Positions 9,641 through 18,740 of a DNA stretch of 64,000 bases are shown here, piece by piece. How positions within the stretch are numbered: the stretch's first letter is position 1; each line of letters opens with the position of its first letter. The notes beneath the pieces are model-generated. The model searched no databases. It had not been told where the DNA came from and saw only the letters and a program-made list of their open reading frames with translations. The DNA is taken from assembly GCF_002575655.3 (NCBI RefSeq), contig NC_053037.3, positions 567,712,880 to 567,776,879 of the forward strand, read 5' to 3'. A program made the translations under genes and the position numbers. This DNA comes from Aegilops tauschii subsp. strangulata (taxonomy: Eukaryota > Streptophyta > Magnoliopsida > Poales > Poaceae).

Positions 9641-10764
9641 AAATTTGCCGATGTCACAGTCATCAACATCAATGCAACATGGGGATCACCTCCATCTCCG
9701 CGATCTTCACTACGAACGCCATCTCCATCTCCATCTCCATATTCACATGATCCATGTTCAATTGGTGTATATCGAACCCCATAGTTACTTCCTAGTGTTA
9801 GTTGCTAGTTGATATAAGGGGTTTTATACTTTTGTTGACGTAAGGTTTATACATTCAAAAGCCCATGCACACCCTCATGTTTAAGTGTGAGTAGTTCATA
9901 GCATTCTAGAGGACATGATACAACCCTACTTAATGAGTTTCATATGAATTTGCACTAGAATTGTGGTTTGCATAATTGTTATGTTGTGGTTCTTGATATT
10001 ATATATGAAAGCATCGATTGCATGCTACTTCACCATATTTGGTCCTAGAAGAGAAATCTATCTCAAAATGAATTAACAAGGGGAAACCATTTCCAGAATC
10101 TTGAATACAGAACATAGGGGATAAATAGAGACCCTAGCTAGTGACGTGGTTAGGCTTTGAATTTCAAATATAGTCGAGTTGGCCATTGAAAATTTAATAT
10201 TAAGAACAAATGTGTTGACGGTTTTGCAATATGTTGAACATAGGTTCCACTCACATGATAATAAACAAGTCACACGTTAAAAAAAGGACTAGAAATCTAG
10301 AAAGTAAGAGCCGATGTCAATGAGAACAATTAGTAATTATAAGTGTGCTCACTAGCTTATCCACAGAAAAATTAATGATTGGCTCTCTCTGAAATTTATT
10401 TACTTTACCCAAGGTTGTCAAAATCACGATTTTGAATTGATCGGAGCTCCATTGGTAGGATCGCAAATCATAAAATCTTAATTATTAGGGTCGTATAAAC
10501 ATAAATTGTATGACCTAAAATTGTAGAATCAGAGCGGTTAGTCTGGATCGTAAAGTTGTAGAAACGTATAACAGAATCACGATTCTGCAACCTTGCCTGT
10601 TATTTATTTATTTACAACTATCCTACAATATTAAAGAAAATACTACTATCATTTTGCATTTATTCCAAGATATTACCAGAAACCAATTCCCACGCTCTTC
10701 TCATTGGCTTCAACACTCTTACGTATTGAAAAAACTACTACCATCCCCTACACTAGTGGATATC
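9640..10764 (+). repeat. Decayed solo LTR related to the Athila-type element
   Basis: Ordered short matches to the LTR at 35371-36891: ccatctccatctccat (about 9720), acttcaccatatttgg with tcctagaag (about 10030) against acttcaccattatttggg, and the terminus caacactcttacgtattg ... cctacactagtgg (about 10710-10760) against gacactcttacttatcg ... cctatacttgtgg. Spacing is similar once the MITE at 10410-10595 is removed. Divergence is high, no internal region adjoins it, and target duplications are not recognisable. It is most likely an old solo LTR or fragment; the left limit is approximate. Confidence 0.5.
10410..10595. mobile_element. MITE with about 24-bp inverted ends
   Basis: Starts caaggttgtcaaaatcacga and ends tcgtgattctgcaaccttg when viewed as inverted partners (caaggttgcagaatcgtg on the reverse strand). 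The 186-bp interior is AT-rich and non-coding. It interrupts sequence resembling an Athila-type LTR. I cannot define a clean target duplication, so the superfamily is open. Confidence 0.6.
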
Positions 10765-10813
10765 CCACCCATGCGGCTGCTGCGACAGGTCCTCGGACCT
10801 CCGCCTATCCATG

Positions 10814-10949
10814 TGTTGGCCCTTATCCATCCCTTCATTATAGCAAGGAGGACGGAACTGAAAGCGCCCCATAATGCAATGTGTTGGCCCGTGTCCATCC
10901 CTTCGTTGCGGCAAGGAGGACGAAACTGAAAGCGCCCCCATAACGCAAC
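10814..10949 (+). repeat. Two direct copies of a 68-bp unit
   Basis: Units begin tgttggcccttatccatccc (10814) and tgttggcccgtgtccatccc (10882). Both contain gcaaggaggacg, aactgaaagcgcccc and end near ataa(t/c)gcaa. They are imperfect, so not a recent duplication. No coding potential recognised. Confidence 0.85.
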
Positions 10950-11058
10950 AAACTTTGTCGCCCGAGTGCATCCTAACTTAAGCTTGATGCTAACCACCTT
11001 CCTTGCATCGGTGTTTGCCGACAGATGAGGTGGCAGATGATTTTGCCATGTGTGTGTG

Positions 11059-11061
<3 letters not shown>

Positions 11062-11100
<39 letters not shown>

Positions 11101-11114
11101 GGAGAGAGAGAGAG
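11062..11114 (+). repeat. (GA)n microsatellite
   Basis: Nineteen GA units at 11062-11099, interrupted by cg, then further GA units to 11114. Confidence 0.97.
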
Positions 11115-11322
11115 ATGGCGGAAAGGACCTGCGGCGGCAGCGCGAGGAGAATAGGGCGCGGCAGCGGCAAGAACCTGTGGCGGCCGCGGGGGGACGAAAG
11201 CTAGGGCTAGGATCGGAACCTATCTGATACCATATAGTTTGACAATGGAACAGACGGGTATTGAACAAGTGCAATACACACGTATATATGATGTACAAGA
11301 TGGGCCACGTCCTCAAACTATA
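11115..11322 (-). mobile_element. Remnant of a retroelement with a tiny LTR (about 90 bp)
   Basis: Minus-strand TGGTATCAG (11232-11224) is an initiator-Met-type primer-binding site. Beside it, 11233-11322 has inverted ends tatagtttga / tcaaactata, as an LTR would, though the termini read TA...TA rather than TG...CA. Downstream of the site (toward 11115) is GC-rich sequence like the start of a copia gag leader, ending in the GA microsatellite. No second LTR is seen. It could be a TRIM-like element or a truncated copia copy. Confidence 0.45.
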
Positions 11323-11342
11323 CAAGAAAACATGAGGTGGGC

Positions 11343-11646
11343 TTGGTGAAGAAAACAATCTATACATGCAATATCAAGTATTCAACAGTCCAGACGTGTT
11401 TTGTCATCTAACGTTGTCCTATATCCGTCTGCGGGCTGGTCCGGACATTTTTTTTTTCACAACCTAAGACAAGTTTGGAGGAGCTTTGCGGAAGTTGGTG
11501 AAGAAAACAATCTATACATGCAATATCAAGTATTCAACAGTCCAGACGTGTTTTGTCATCTAACGTTGTCCTATATCCGTCTGCGGGCTGGTCCGGACAT
11601 TTTTTTTTCACAACCTAAGACAAGTTTGGAGGAGCTTTGCGGAAGT
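11343..11646 (+). repeat. Near-perfect tandem duplication, 152-bp unit
   Basis: The unit starting ttggtgaagaaaacaatcta occurs at 11343 and 11495 with essentially the same sequence, differing mainly in a poly-T length. The identity implies a recent duplication in otherwise decayed DNA. An open frame crosses it but has no recognisable domain. Confidence 0.93.
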
Positions 11647-11744
11647 CCGAATATCATTCTAGTCAATCACAAGCCACCATGTACCCTTCTCTGTCCAGAG
11701 CCCGGAAGGCCGTTGCTAACTAATCTTTTGGCTTTGCATTGGCG

Positions 11745-12040
11745 TTTGGCGGAAGGTTTTGAAACCTCATGGTTGGCGGAAGCAACTTTATTTCATTTTT
11801 TCAACTACTAATCCATGCATTAGTAGTGCTTCCGCCCAACACTCACTCTGATTACTATGTGCTTCTACGTGACATTTTACATGCATGCGCGAGTGCTTCC
11901 GCCAACACTTGAAGGCTTCCGCCAAAGTGCATTTCATTTTTCTTCTTCAAGTGAAACAAAGCTACTAATAATTAATCCATGCATTATCATAGTGAGTCAT
12001 GCATTCAAGTGTGGCGGAAGGTCATAGATATTTGGCGGAT
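11745..12040. repeat. Cluster of inverted ttggcggaag / cttccgccaa motifs
   Basis: The motif ggcggaag occurs in both orientations about seven times (near 11747, 11774, 11829, 11896, 11916, 12013 and, partial, 12032), with tccatgcatta also repeated. The inverted spacing allows hairpins. I recognise no element family; it may be a decayed foldback element. Confidence 0.6.
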
Positions 12041-12539
12041 TTTAAAAAGAACAAGGGAAACATTTGCGGGCAGGGTTGGATAGCCATATCAATTGTCCCT
12101 GGATTGGTCCCTGGTCCGTGGGCGTATACGGTATCCGGTTTGAAGTTTTTTTTTTTTGCGGGGATCCGGTTTGAAGTTCAACGTTGGAGATGCCTTATAC
12201 TTTTTTGAACTGAAACCATAGAACAATTGTTCTACGGTATATTTTTATTATATAATAAAATATTATACAAAATACAAAGCTAAAAAATTAAAAAAAAATT
12301 GAGCCAACCAATGCCTGCTCTAGAGATCAACATAATTAAATTAAAGATTCTGTTCTATCAGGAATGGATCATTTCAGCCTTGGTTGCTTTTTCTCTTATG
12401 TCAGTAGCTTGCAGCCCCTCTTTCAGACAATGCTTCCAAGTTCTGTGAAAGTCGATCCCCCACAAAACCAAAATCTATAAAGTCAATCACGAGGCATAGC
12501 TTGTAAGCATATGCACGCATCAAAATAAGAACCTGGATA

Positions 12540-12541
<2 letters not shown>
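12041..12541. other. Intergenic DNA, no gene seen
   Basis: AT-rich with poly-T runs. Contains a perfect 16-bp palindrome tagaacaattgttcta at 12219-12234 and the short repeat atccggtttgaagtt twice (about 12132 and 12164). No coding or element signature recognised. Confidence 0.55.

Positions 12542-12595
<54 letters not shown>
12542..12595 (+). repeat. (CT)27 microsatellite
   Basis: Uninterrupted CT dinucleotide run of 54 bp. Confidence 0.97.
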
Positions 12596-12598
<3 letters not shown>

Positions 12599-12763
12599 GT
12601 GAGTGCACGCAGACTACGTACATCTGATCCTGCAAGGCTCCCACGACATGTCAGGATTCGACGAGGCGGTACTATATATACCAGTAGTAATAGTGGAGCC
12701 AGTGTTAAGCCCAGCCCAAGTCCATAATTTCCATTTTGATCGAACTTATAACAGATACTAATT

Positions 12764-13432
12764 TCTCAAGTCTGGGATGGAGAGACCCTGAAGCTTTCTT
12801 TCAACAGATGTGTTGACGAAAACTTCCTTAGTAGATGGTATGACCTAATCCAACTGATTGCCGCTAAGAAACCAAACAATGAGGAAGATCACCCCATTTG
12901 GGCGCTTGAATCTTCTGGGGTGTACAGTGTGAGCTCCTTCTATAAAATGATTAACTGGGGTGGGATTTCTACCCCTCTGTGGAAGAAGTTTTGGAAAATC
13001 TTGGTTCCACATAGATACCTGGTATTCCTATGGTTAGCTTATTACAATAAAATCCTCACCAGAGACAATCTTGGCAAGAGACGTCCTGTTAATGATGCGA
13101 CATGTCTTTTTTGTAGTGAAAATGAAACTGTACAACACCTGTTTTTTGGCTGTGTGGTTGCTGATAATATTTGGAATGATGTTGCTGAGATTTTTGAATT
13201 CCAAAAGCCGAAAAACATGTTTGAGCTCTCTACCCTCTGGGACACTAATAACAAGAAAAGTGTGATTGGCATTGCTTGTGTTGCTACCATTTGGAGCATT
13301 TGGACTATGCGTAACGATATGTGTTTTCAGGGCATGCCGTGGACAAGTACCCGTGCAATCTTGAGAAGAACCTGTTCGCTACTCCATCAGTGGAAGATCC
13401 TTTGTGTGGGAGATCAGTCGGTGCTGCTATGA
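12764..13432 (+). pseudogene. LINE ORF2 C-terminal fragment (zf-RVT)
   Basis: An open frame from the truncation point to a stop at 13430-13432. It contains SGVYSVSSFYKMI, typical of sequence just before zf-RVT, then the zinc-binding CLFC ... H-L-F-F-G-C pattern and ATIWSIWTMRND, common near the end of plant LINE ORF2. No RNase H domain is seen. With neither RT nor endonuclease it cannot act alone. Confidence 0.85.
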
Positions 13433-13763
13433 CGCTGTCTCTGGTCCTGGACCGTCGAAAAGGAGAAGTGCTGCGGATAGCTTGGACAGGGAACTGGGAG
13501 GCATGCTAGGAGGCTTCATGCTGAAGGCACACACGGGGTAAAACAGGGCGTCACGCTTCTTGTTCTACTCGTCAGTAGTGCTGCAGTCTGTTATTCTGGC
13601 TTATGTCTCGCCATACCGTTGCTTTTGTGCGATGAGGATGTAACTCCCTAAACGTTTCTGATTCTGCTACCCTAGCTAGATCCGAGAACTTTAAACTGTC
13701 GACCTGGGCTTTGTGCCCCGTTTTAATAAAAATGGGGCAGGGGGAAACCCCTTTCGAAAAAAA
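12764..13763 (+). mobile_element. 5'-truncated LINE with poly(A) and target duplication
   Basis: About 1 kb holding only the end of ORF2 plus a 3' untranslated region. The tail ends in a run of A after a stem-loop (gccccgtttt / aaaatggggc). Flanks atactaatt (12755-12763) and atactgatt (13764-13772) are a 9-bp target duplication with one mismatch. Removing it rejoins the 86-bp tandem repeats that lie on both sides, which confirms insertion. Truncation leaves no RT. Confidence 0.88.
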
Positions 13764-13770
13764 ATACTGA

Positions 13771-14060
13771 TTGACTGAATCGCTAACCAAGAAGGGATAA
13801 CAGGCTGAAATGATGACGACTTTACAATATTTCGACGAACTTATAACAAATACTAACTGACTGAATCCCTAACAAAGAAGGGATAACAGGCTGAAATGAC
13901 GACAACCTTACAATATTTCAACGAACTTATAACAAATACTAACTGACTGAATCCCTAACAAAGAAGGGATAACAGGCTGATGAAATTACGACGACCTTAC
14001 AATCTTTCAACGAACTTGACAGATAACTGACTGAATCCCTAACGAAGAAGGGACTCGGTA
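13771..14060 (+). repeat. 86-bp tandem repeats, about 3.5 copies
   Basis: The phrase gactgaatc recurs at 13773, 13859, 13945 and 14029 (periods 86, 86, 84), each followed by ctaac(c/a)aagaagggataac and cgaacttataaca. A partial further copy (cgaacttataacagatacta) lies at 12740-12760 on the other side of the LINE. A diverged relative is found downstream of RING gene 1 (7260-7330), so the repeat predates or accompanied the gene duplication. Confidence 0.9.
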
Positions 14061-14109
14061 CTGCTGCTCTGCTGGGCCTCGAGTCATAGGCCTCTCCACC
14101 TCCTGTGCA

Positions 14110-14814
14110 CTACAGAGCAAGAAACTCCGGCAGGGCACAGAACCTCACGTCACAGCGGCAAATTGGGCACGTTGTCGCCTTGCAGAACCACATTAAAATG
14201 CACCTGCGGTGGAACGTGTGCGGGCACCTCGGTGGCTGCACGGCGGGCTCTCCCTCCAGGCCCACCAAGCAGATCGGGCACTTGTCCGGCCTGCCGCCGC
14301 CGCCGAGCTCCCTCTCCTTGCACGCCATCAGGAGGGCCCGCTCGTCGTATATGAACTGCCGGTCCACCTCCATCTCGAAGCGGAAGGTGAAGCCGCGGGT
14401 GGCGCCGTTGCCGCACGCCACGCGGACGATCTGTGGCACCACGTTAGCGGTTACGACGTCGTCCCACTCGTCCTGGGTGAGGCGGAGCGCCCGGAGCTGC
14501 GGCAGTTCCGCCAGCATCCTGCGCAGCGCCCGGCGGCAGGCGCCGTCGCTCTGGAGCGTGGAGAGGTCTGTGACGATGAACCTGTTGCCGTAGCTGCCGT
14601 AACGCCCGAGGTACGGCTGGTCCGTCACGAGCGGGGGCTGGCCGCAGCGGCGGAACTGCAGGGACCGCTTCACGTAGCACCACACGAGCACCGCGAACTA
14701 GTACCCGACGTCGGCCGGCGCGGTATCCTCGGAGAACCAGATAGCGGTTGCCTCGACGCGGCGCATGACTACTGGGCCGCCGCCGGCGGCGGCGGCGTGA
14801 TTGGACATCGCCAT
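14110..14814 (-). pseudogene. RING-H2 protein gene 2 (premature stop at codon 39)
   Basis: ATG at 14814 and terminal TAG at 14112-14110 give 234 codons. A TAG at 14700-14698 falls at codon 39, where gene 1 has Arg in GYRFAM. A shorter product could start at the Met at 14691. The C-terminal RING-H2 finger is complete: CPICLVGLEGE ... RCPHTFHRRC ... CPIC gives all eight zinc ligands (C3H2C3) plus the Trp common in E3 ligases. The middle region (FIVTDLSTLQSD, MLAELPQLRALRL) matches gene 1 but no domain I know. It may still give a truncated protein or may be dead. Confidence 0.8.
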
Positions 14815-14884
14815 CGTTCACTACACCGGATGGCAACCTGGGATGTGGAGTGGCAAAGCTGCAGATGGTTGCGAATCGCGGTGG

Positions 14885-14900
14885 CGCTATTTGTAGTCGC
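14885..14900 (-). promoter_or_regulatory. Putative TATA-like region of RING gene 2
   Basis: Minus-strand GACTACAAATAGCGCC lies about 70 bp upstream of the ATG. It aligns with GGCTACATATAGCGCC of gene 1; the TATA core is weaker here (ACAAATAG). Confidence 0.4.
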
Positions 14901-14970
14901 GGCCGGGCGGCGCGTGAGCGTACCGTGACTTTCAGTAGGAGAAGGTTCCGCGCGGGAAATTCGTATTAGC

Positions 14971-15086
14971 TAGGAAACGAACGCGCCGCAAATGTTTTCA
15001 TTTTAGGAAACGAACGCGATGCAAATGGTTTTCATTTTAGGAAATGAACGCGATGCAAATGTTTTTCATTTTAGGAAACGAACGTG
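14971..15086 (+). repeat. 34-bp tandem repeats upstream of RING gene 2
   Basis: taggaaacgaacgcg recurs at 14971, 15004, 15038 (taggaaatgaacgcg) and 15072 (taggaaacgaacgtg), with atgcaaatg and ttttcatttt between. About 3.5 copies. Not seen upstream of gene 1. Confidence 0.92.
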
Positions 15087-15121
15087 CGGGATGCTGCCCA
15101 ACCATTCTCCGTTTGACACGG

Positions 15122-16284
15122 TGTCGGTGTACAAAAGTAGGGGCTCTTTTTTACCCCTCTACTTGTGCATGGGCAGTCAGAGCCGCGCCTCTGGCCGCAC
15201 TTAGCAGGGCAAAAGGAGGGGTCCGAAGCACAAGACGGGCAAAGCAACGTCAAGACCAGAAACACAAAGAGCAATAGGGCGATGTGGACTTCCCGGGCAA
15301 GATCCTTGCCGGGGCAGCCTCAGCAGCCCCGGCAAGAGCCTTGCCGGGGCAACTCGCCCGACGCCAGCAAGAGCGTGCCACCCTTGAGCCCACGGGTTCC
15401 ATCAACCACATTGGAGCCAAGGCTCGGGAGGCACCTCTGTGGTGGCATGCAGATCTTCGTCAAGATCATAAACACACAAGATCAGATGAGGACCAGAAGA
15501 CGGCGACCCTCGGCGAGATCCTAGCCGAGGAAACCCACGAGATACCCGGCAAGACCCTTGCCGGGGACGACCACGATGCCGCGACAAGACCCTTGCCGGG
15601 GCTCCGGCAAGGCCCTTGCCGAAGACACCTACGGGGCCGCAGCCAGGCCCACGTCTGCCAAGACTCCACCGCCGTTCCCATGCAGCTGCCAGCCCGACCA
15701 GCTGGGCAGGCACCTCCGTGGCGACATGCAGCTTCCAGGCCAGCTTGGCAAACACTTACGTGGTGGCATGCAAATCTTCGTGAAGACCTTACCACCACGC
15801 CATCTTAGCAGCTTGCCAACCTACGGCGCTGCACGCCTTGTTGGCCTGGACGCGTGTCGGAGCAAGACGGAGCGGCAACGGATGGGACGGGCCTCGTTGC
15901 CGTCCCCAATAAAGCAACGGGACACCTAAGGGGCACATTTAATGCGCCTTGTCCCGTAATGACAGGCGATAAGCTTGTGTACTGTACACCTTTCCACCTC
16001 CTGTGTGCCACTGTGGCAACCCCTTTTGTCTATAAAAAGAGGCCTGAGGCGACCAGGAGAAGGATTCAGATCTTTTGGACTAGACACGCACGGTAGCTAG
16101 TTCAAGAACTCAAGAACATTCAAATACAAACACCAAAGCAGGACTAGGGTTTTATGCATCCTCGCGGCCCGAACCTGGGTAAACGATCCTTGTGCTGGCT
16201 CCTAGACATGCTCTTCGCACAACCCCGCGCCCACCAACCGTAGAAGGGATCCCAGTGATCCCATAGGTGTCGTTTCCACCGACA
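15122..16284 (+). repeat. 5' LTR (1163 bp) of the Tat-like element
   Basis: Starts tgtcggtg and ends caccgaca, a perfect 8-bp inverted terminus. It is followed by tcttcggcgcgccaggtag, in the position of a primer-binding site (the tRNA is uncertain because no clean TGG start is present). The LTR contains repeated ggcaagacccttgccgggg-like phrases between 15290 and 15620. No second copy in the window. Confidence 0.82.
16031..16038 (+). promoter_or_regulatory. TATA box of the Tat-like LTR
   Basis: tataaaaa within the last quarter of the LTR, the expected U3/R position for a retrotransposon promoter. Confidence 0.6.
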
Positions 16285-16358
16285 TCTTCGGCGCGCCAGG
16301 TAGGGGGCGCAGTTGTGAGAATCTGGTCTAGCAGTTAGTCTAGCACTTCTTGATCACC

Positions 16359-18446
16359 ATGGCTCCCAAGAAGAAGACGATCACGGCGATCGGTTCGTCG
16401 GGAGCCGAACGGCCCATACCAGTGCGGGCGAGTGGTGAGGCGGTCGTGGCCAGAAGCCGAGGCGCGCCCCGCGAACACCCACATCGCTCCGGCAGTCAAA
16501 GCCGGGCGAGCGGCGTCGTTCGTGCGCGAGACGACGGTCCGCACGCCGCCAAATCCAAAGACGGAGCAGGGGCCCTCCAGGGGCGGCGCTGTGCCACCTA
16601 CGGGCGGCGCGGCGACCTCCAAAACGCCTACGCCGGCGCCCATGACGCGCTCCTCCCAGGTTGCACGCGATGAGCAGCGTCACCACGCCGGTGACCCTGG
16701 GCTCCGCCGCGGGAAGAGTCCTGCGCTTCATGCGCGGGACGTAGAAGGTCAGCATGCACGCCGAGATGCTGGAGAAAATGGCGCACCGCCGCCGGGCCGT
16801 GATAAAGCTTCTTCTAACGTGGTTAGAAGTCGGAGCGCGTCATGGTCCACGCACCTTTCGCCGCCACCCACGCCAGTCGAAGCCTTGGCGCGCGCGCAGT
16901 TGCTCCTCGACATTCCCCTTGCTGCGGAAAAGCTCGACGAGTGGAGAGCCACCATACGGAGCCTCGTCGGCGTTGCCAACAAAGATGAGCCGCGACCAGC
17001 GGGGCCCTTTGGCTGGCGCTCCGTCGAGCACCGCATGCCAGTGGTGGAAGGACCAGAGGTGCTGCGGCCACGGTGCACTCTCCTCTGCCACGCCAGCCAC
17101 CGCGGGTGCCGGTCCGTCGTGATGACGCTTGTGATAACATTTCCATAGCGTCGTCCGACCCACGAACCCACCGCGATCAGCGCGAAGTTCTTCGGGAGGG
17201 AGCCCATGAAGACGCTCGAACCACCATCGAGCGTCGGCGCGATGCGCGCCACCAGTCAGACAAGCGGGCAGGGCCCACTATGGACCACCCAGCACCAGGG
17301 GGTTCTGGCGGCCTACCCTACGAGGTGGGTTGCCCAGCCTTTACCCGTGAGCTGCGGCAGTTCCAGTGGCCCTCCCACTGCACGTTCAAGCCCGACGTCG
17401 GCGAGAAGTACAACGGCAAGACCCATCCGTCGGAGTTCCTCAGCATCTACACCATCGCTATGCAAGCTGCTGGGGCACGTGACGATAAGGTGCTTGCCAA
17501 TTACTTCCCGTTTGCACTTAAACCCAATGTCATGTCATGGTTAATGCATTTGCCGATGGATTCTATTTCTTCTTGGTCGGATCTGTGCCATGAGTTTGTT
17601 GGCGCCTTTATGGGGGGCCACCAAGCTCATGGCCAGGCAAGCGATTTGCATATCATCCCCCAGAAAGAAGGTGAAACCCTGCGCAAGTACATACAGAGAT
17701 TCAGCCGGGAGCAGTATAACATCCCCCATGTTCATCCTGCCGCCGTGATCAGCGCATTCCACCAGAATGTGCGCAACCACAAGACGCGTGAAGAGCTGGC
17801 GATGAACAAGGTCAAAGACGTGGCCGAACTTTATGTTCTGGCCGATAGGTGCGCTCGGGTTGAAGAGAGGAGGAAGTACCCCGGCGAGGACGCCGGTTGC
17901 GAAACCGACTCCACAGACGAGGGCACAGCCACCCCGACGAAGAAGGGCCGGTGCCGCAACAGGAAGCGCAAGGGCAAGACTGTGCTTGCCGTCGAGGGAT
18001 CCGAGGACACCGGCACTGCAAGAATGCCAAGGCAGACGACCCCGGCAAGGAGATTGCCGGGTGCGCCGCTTGCCAGGCCTTGGCGGCTGCCGACAAGCCA
18101 GGAGGCTCCGACAAGCAGTACTGCAAGATCCACCGCACCAAGGGCCATGACCTCCAGAACTGTCGACAAGTCGAGCTGCTTGCTGAAAAGCATAAAGCTG
18201 AGTATGAGAGGCGAGACAAGGAGAAGGGCCAGGATGGTACCGAAGGATCCGGCAAGAAGCGTGGCGGCCAAGGGGGTCGCCGCGGCAAGGACAGCCAGCA
18301 AGAGAGGTGCGCTCGGGGCCGCGACAAGAAGCAGGAAGACGACGATCATGACGAGGATGACGAGTCCGGCGAGCAGGAGTTTCAGAAAGCTACGGAGGCT
18401 ATGTGCGTCGACGGTGGTGCCTCGCTGCACACTTCCCACCGGCAGC
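16359..18446 (+). pseudogene. Tat-like gag (frameshifted, cut by CACTA)
   Basis: ATG at 16359 (MAPKKKT) is the first after the LTR. The coding signal then moves between frames (16432-17130, then 17073 onward). The core gag domain is at about 17380-17860 (HPSEFLSIYTIAMQAAGA, EGETLRKYIQRFSREQYN). A further frame change near 18015 leads to a zinc-finger-like YCKIHRTKGHDLQNCRQ (C-x2-H-x4-H-x4-C) and an acidic, Lys-rich tail. The frame is interrupted at 18446 by the CACTA insertion and resumes at 25966. Confidence 0.82.
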
Positions 18447-18740
18447 CACTACAAGAAATATGTCAACTTGTGACCCTCACTATTGGTCTCTGAAAGGTCA
18501 TTGTTTTCCATTTGCGACTTTTTTTTGACCAAAAACAGATGGTCAAAAGCTGGCAGTCGTAAACTGAAATTCACGACCTTCTTCGGGATAAGGTTGTAGA
18601 CATTTACGACCAAAACAAAAGGTCGTGGAACCCATGACCTTCTGTTTTGGTCACTGGCTATCTGCCCAGGCCACGTCGGATCCGATGTGGCAATCTGACG
18701 TGGCAAAATTGCGACCAATTGAATTGGTCGTTGGTAAGAT
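18447..18740 (+). repeat. CACTA left inverted repeat and subterminal motifs
   Basis: The terminal repeat is 18447-18474. It is followed by at least ten gacc or ggtc motifs in both orientations, several as short palindromes (gaccaattgaattggtc; gaccaaaacaaaaggtc). In En/Spm elements such arrays bind the element's own protein; here that role is inferred. Confidence 0.8.

Noticed and set aside
11401..11811. 136-codon frame
   Set aside because: It crosses a 152-bp tandem duplication and repeats its own residues; no domain.
12219..12234. 16-bp palindrome as a regulatory site
   Set aside because: Isolated in AT-rich DNA with no adjacent gene; chance occurrence is plausible.
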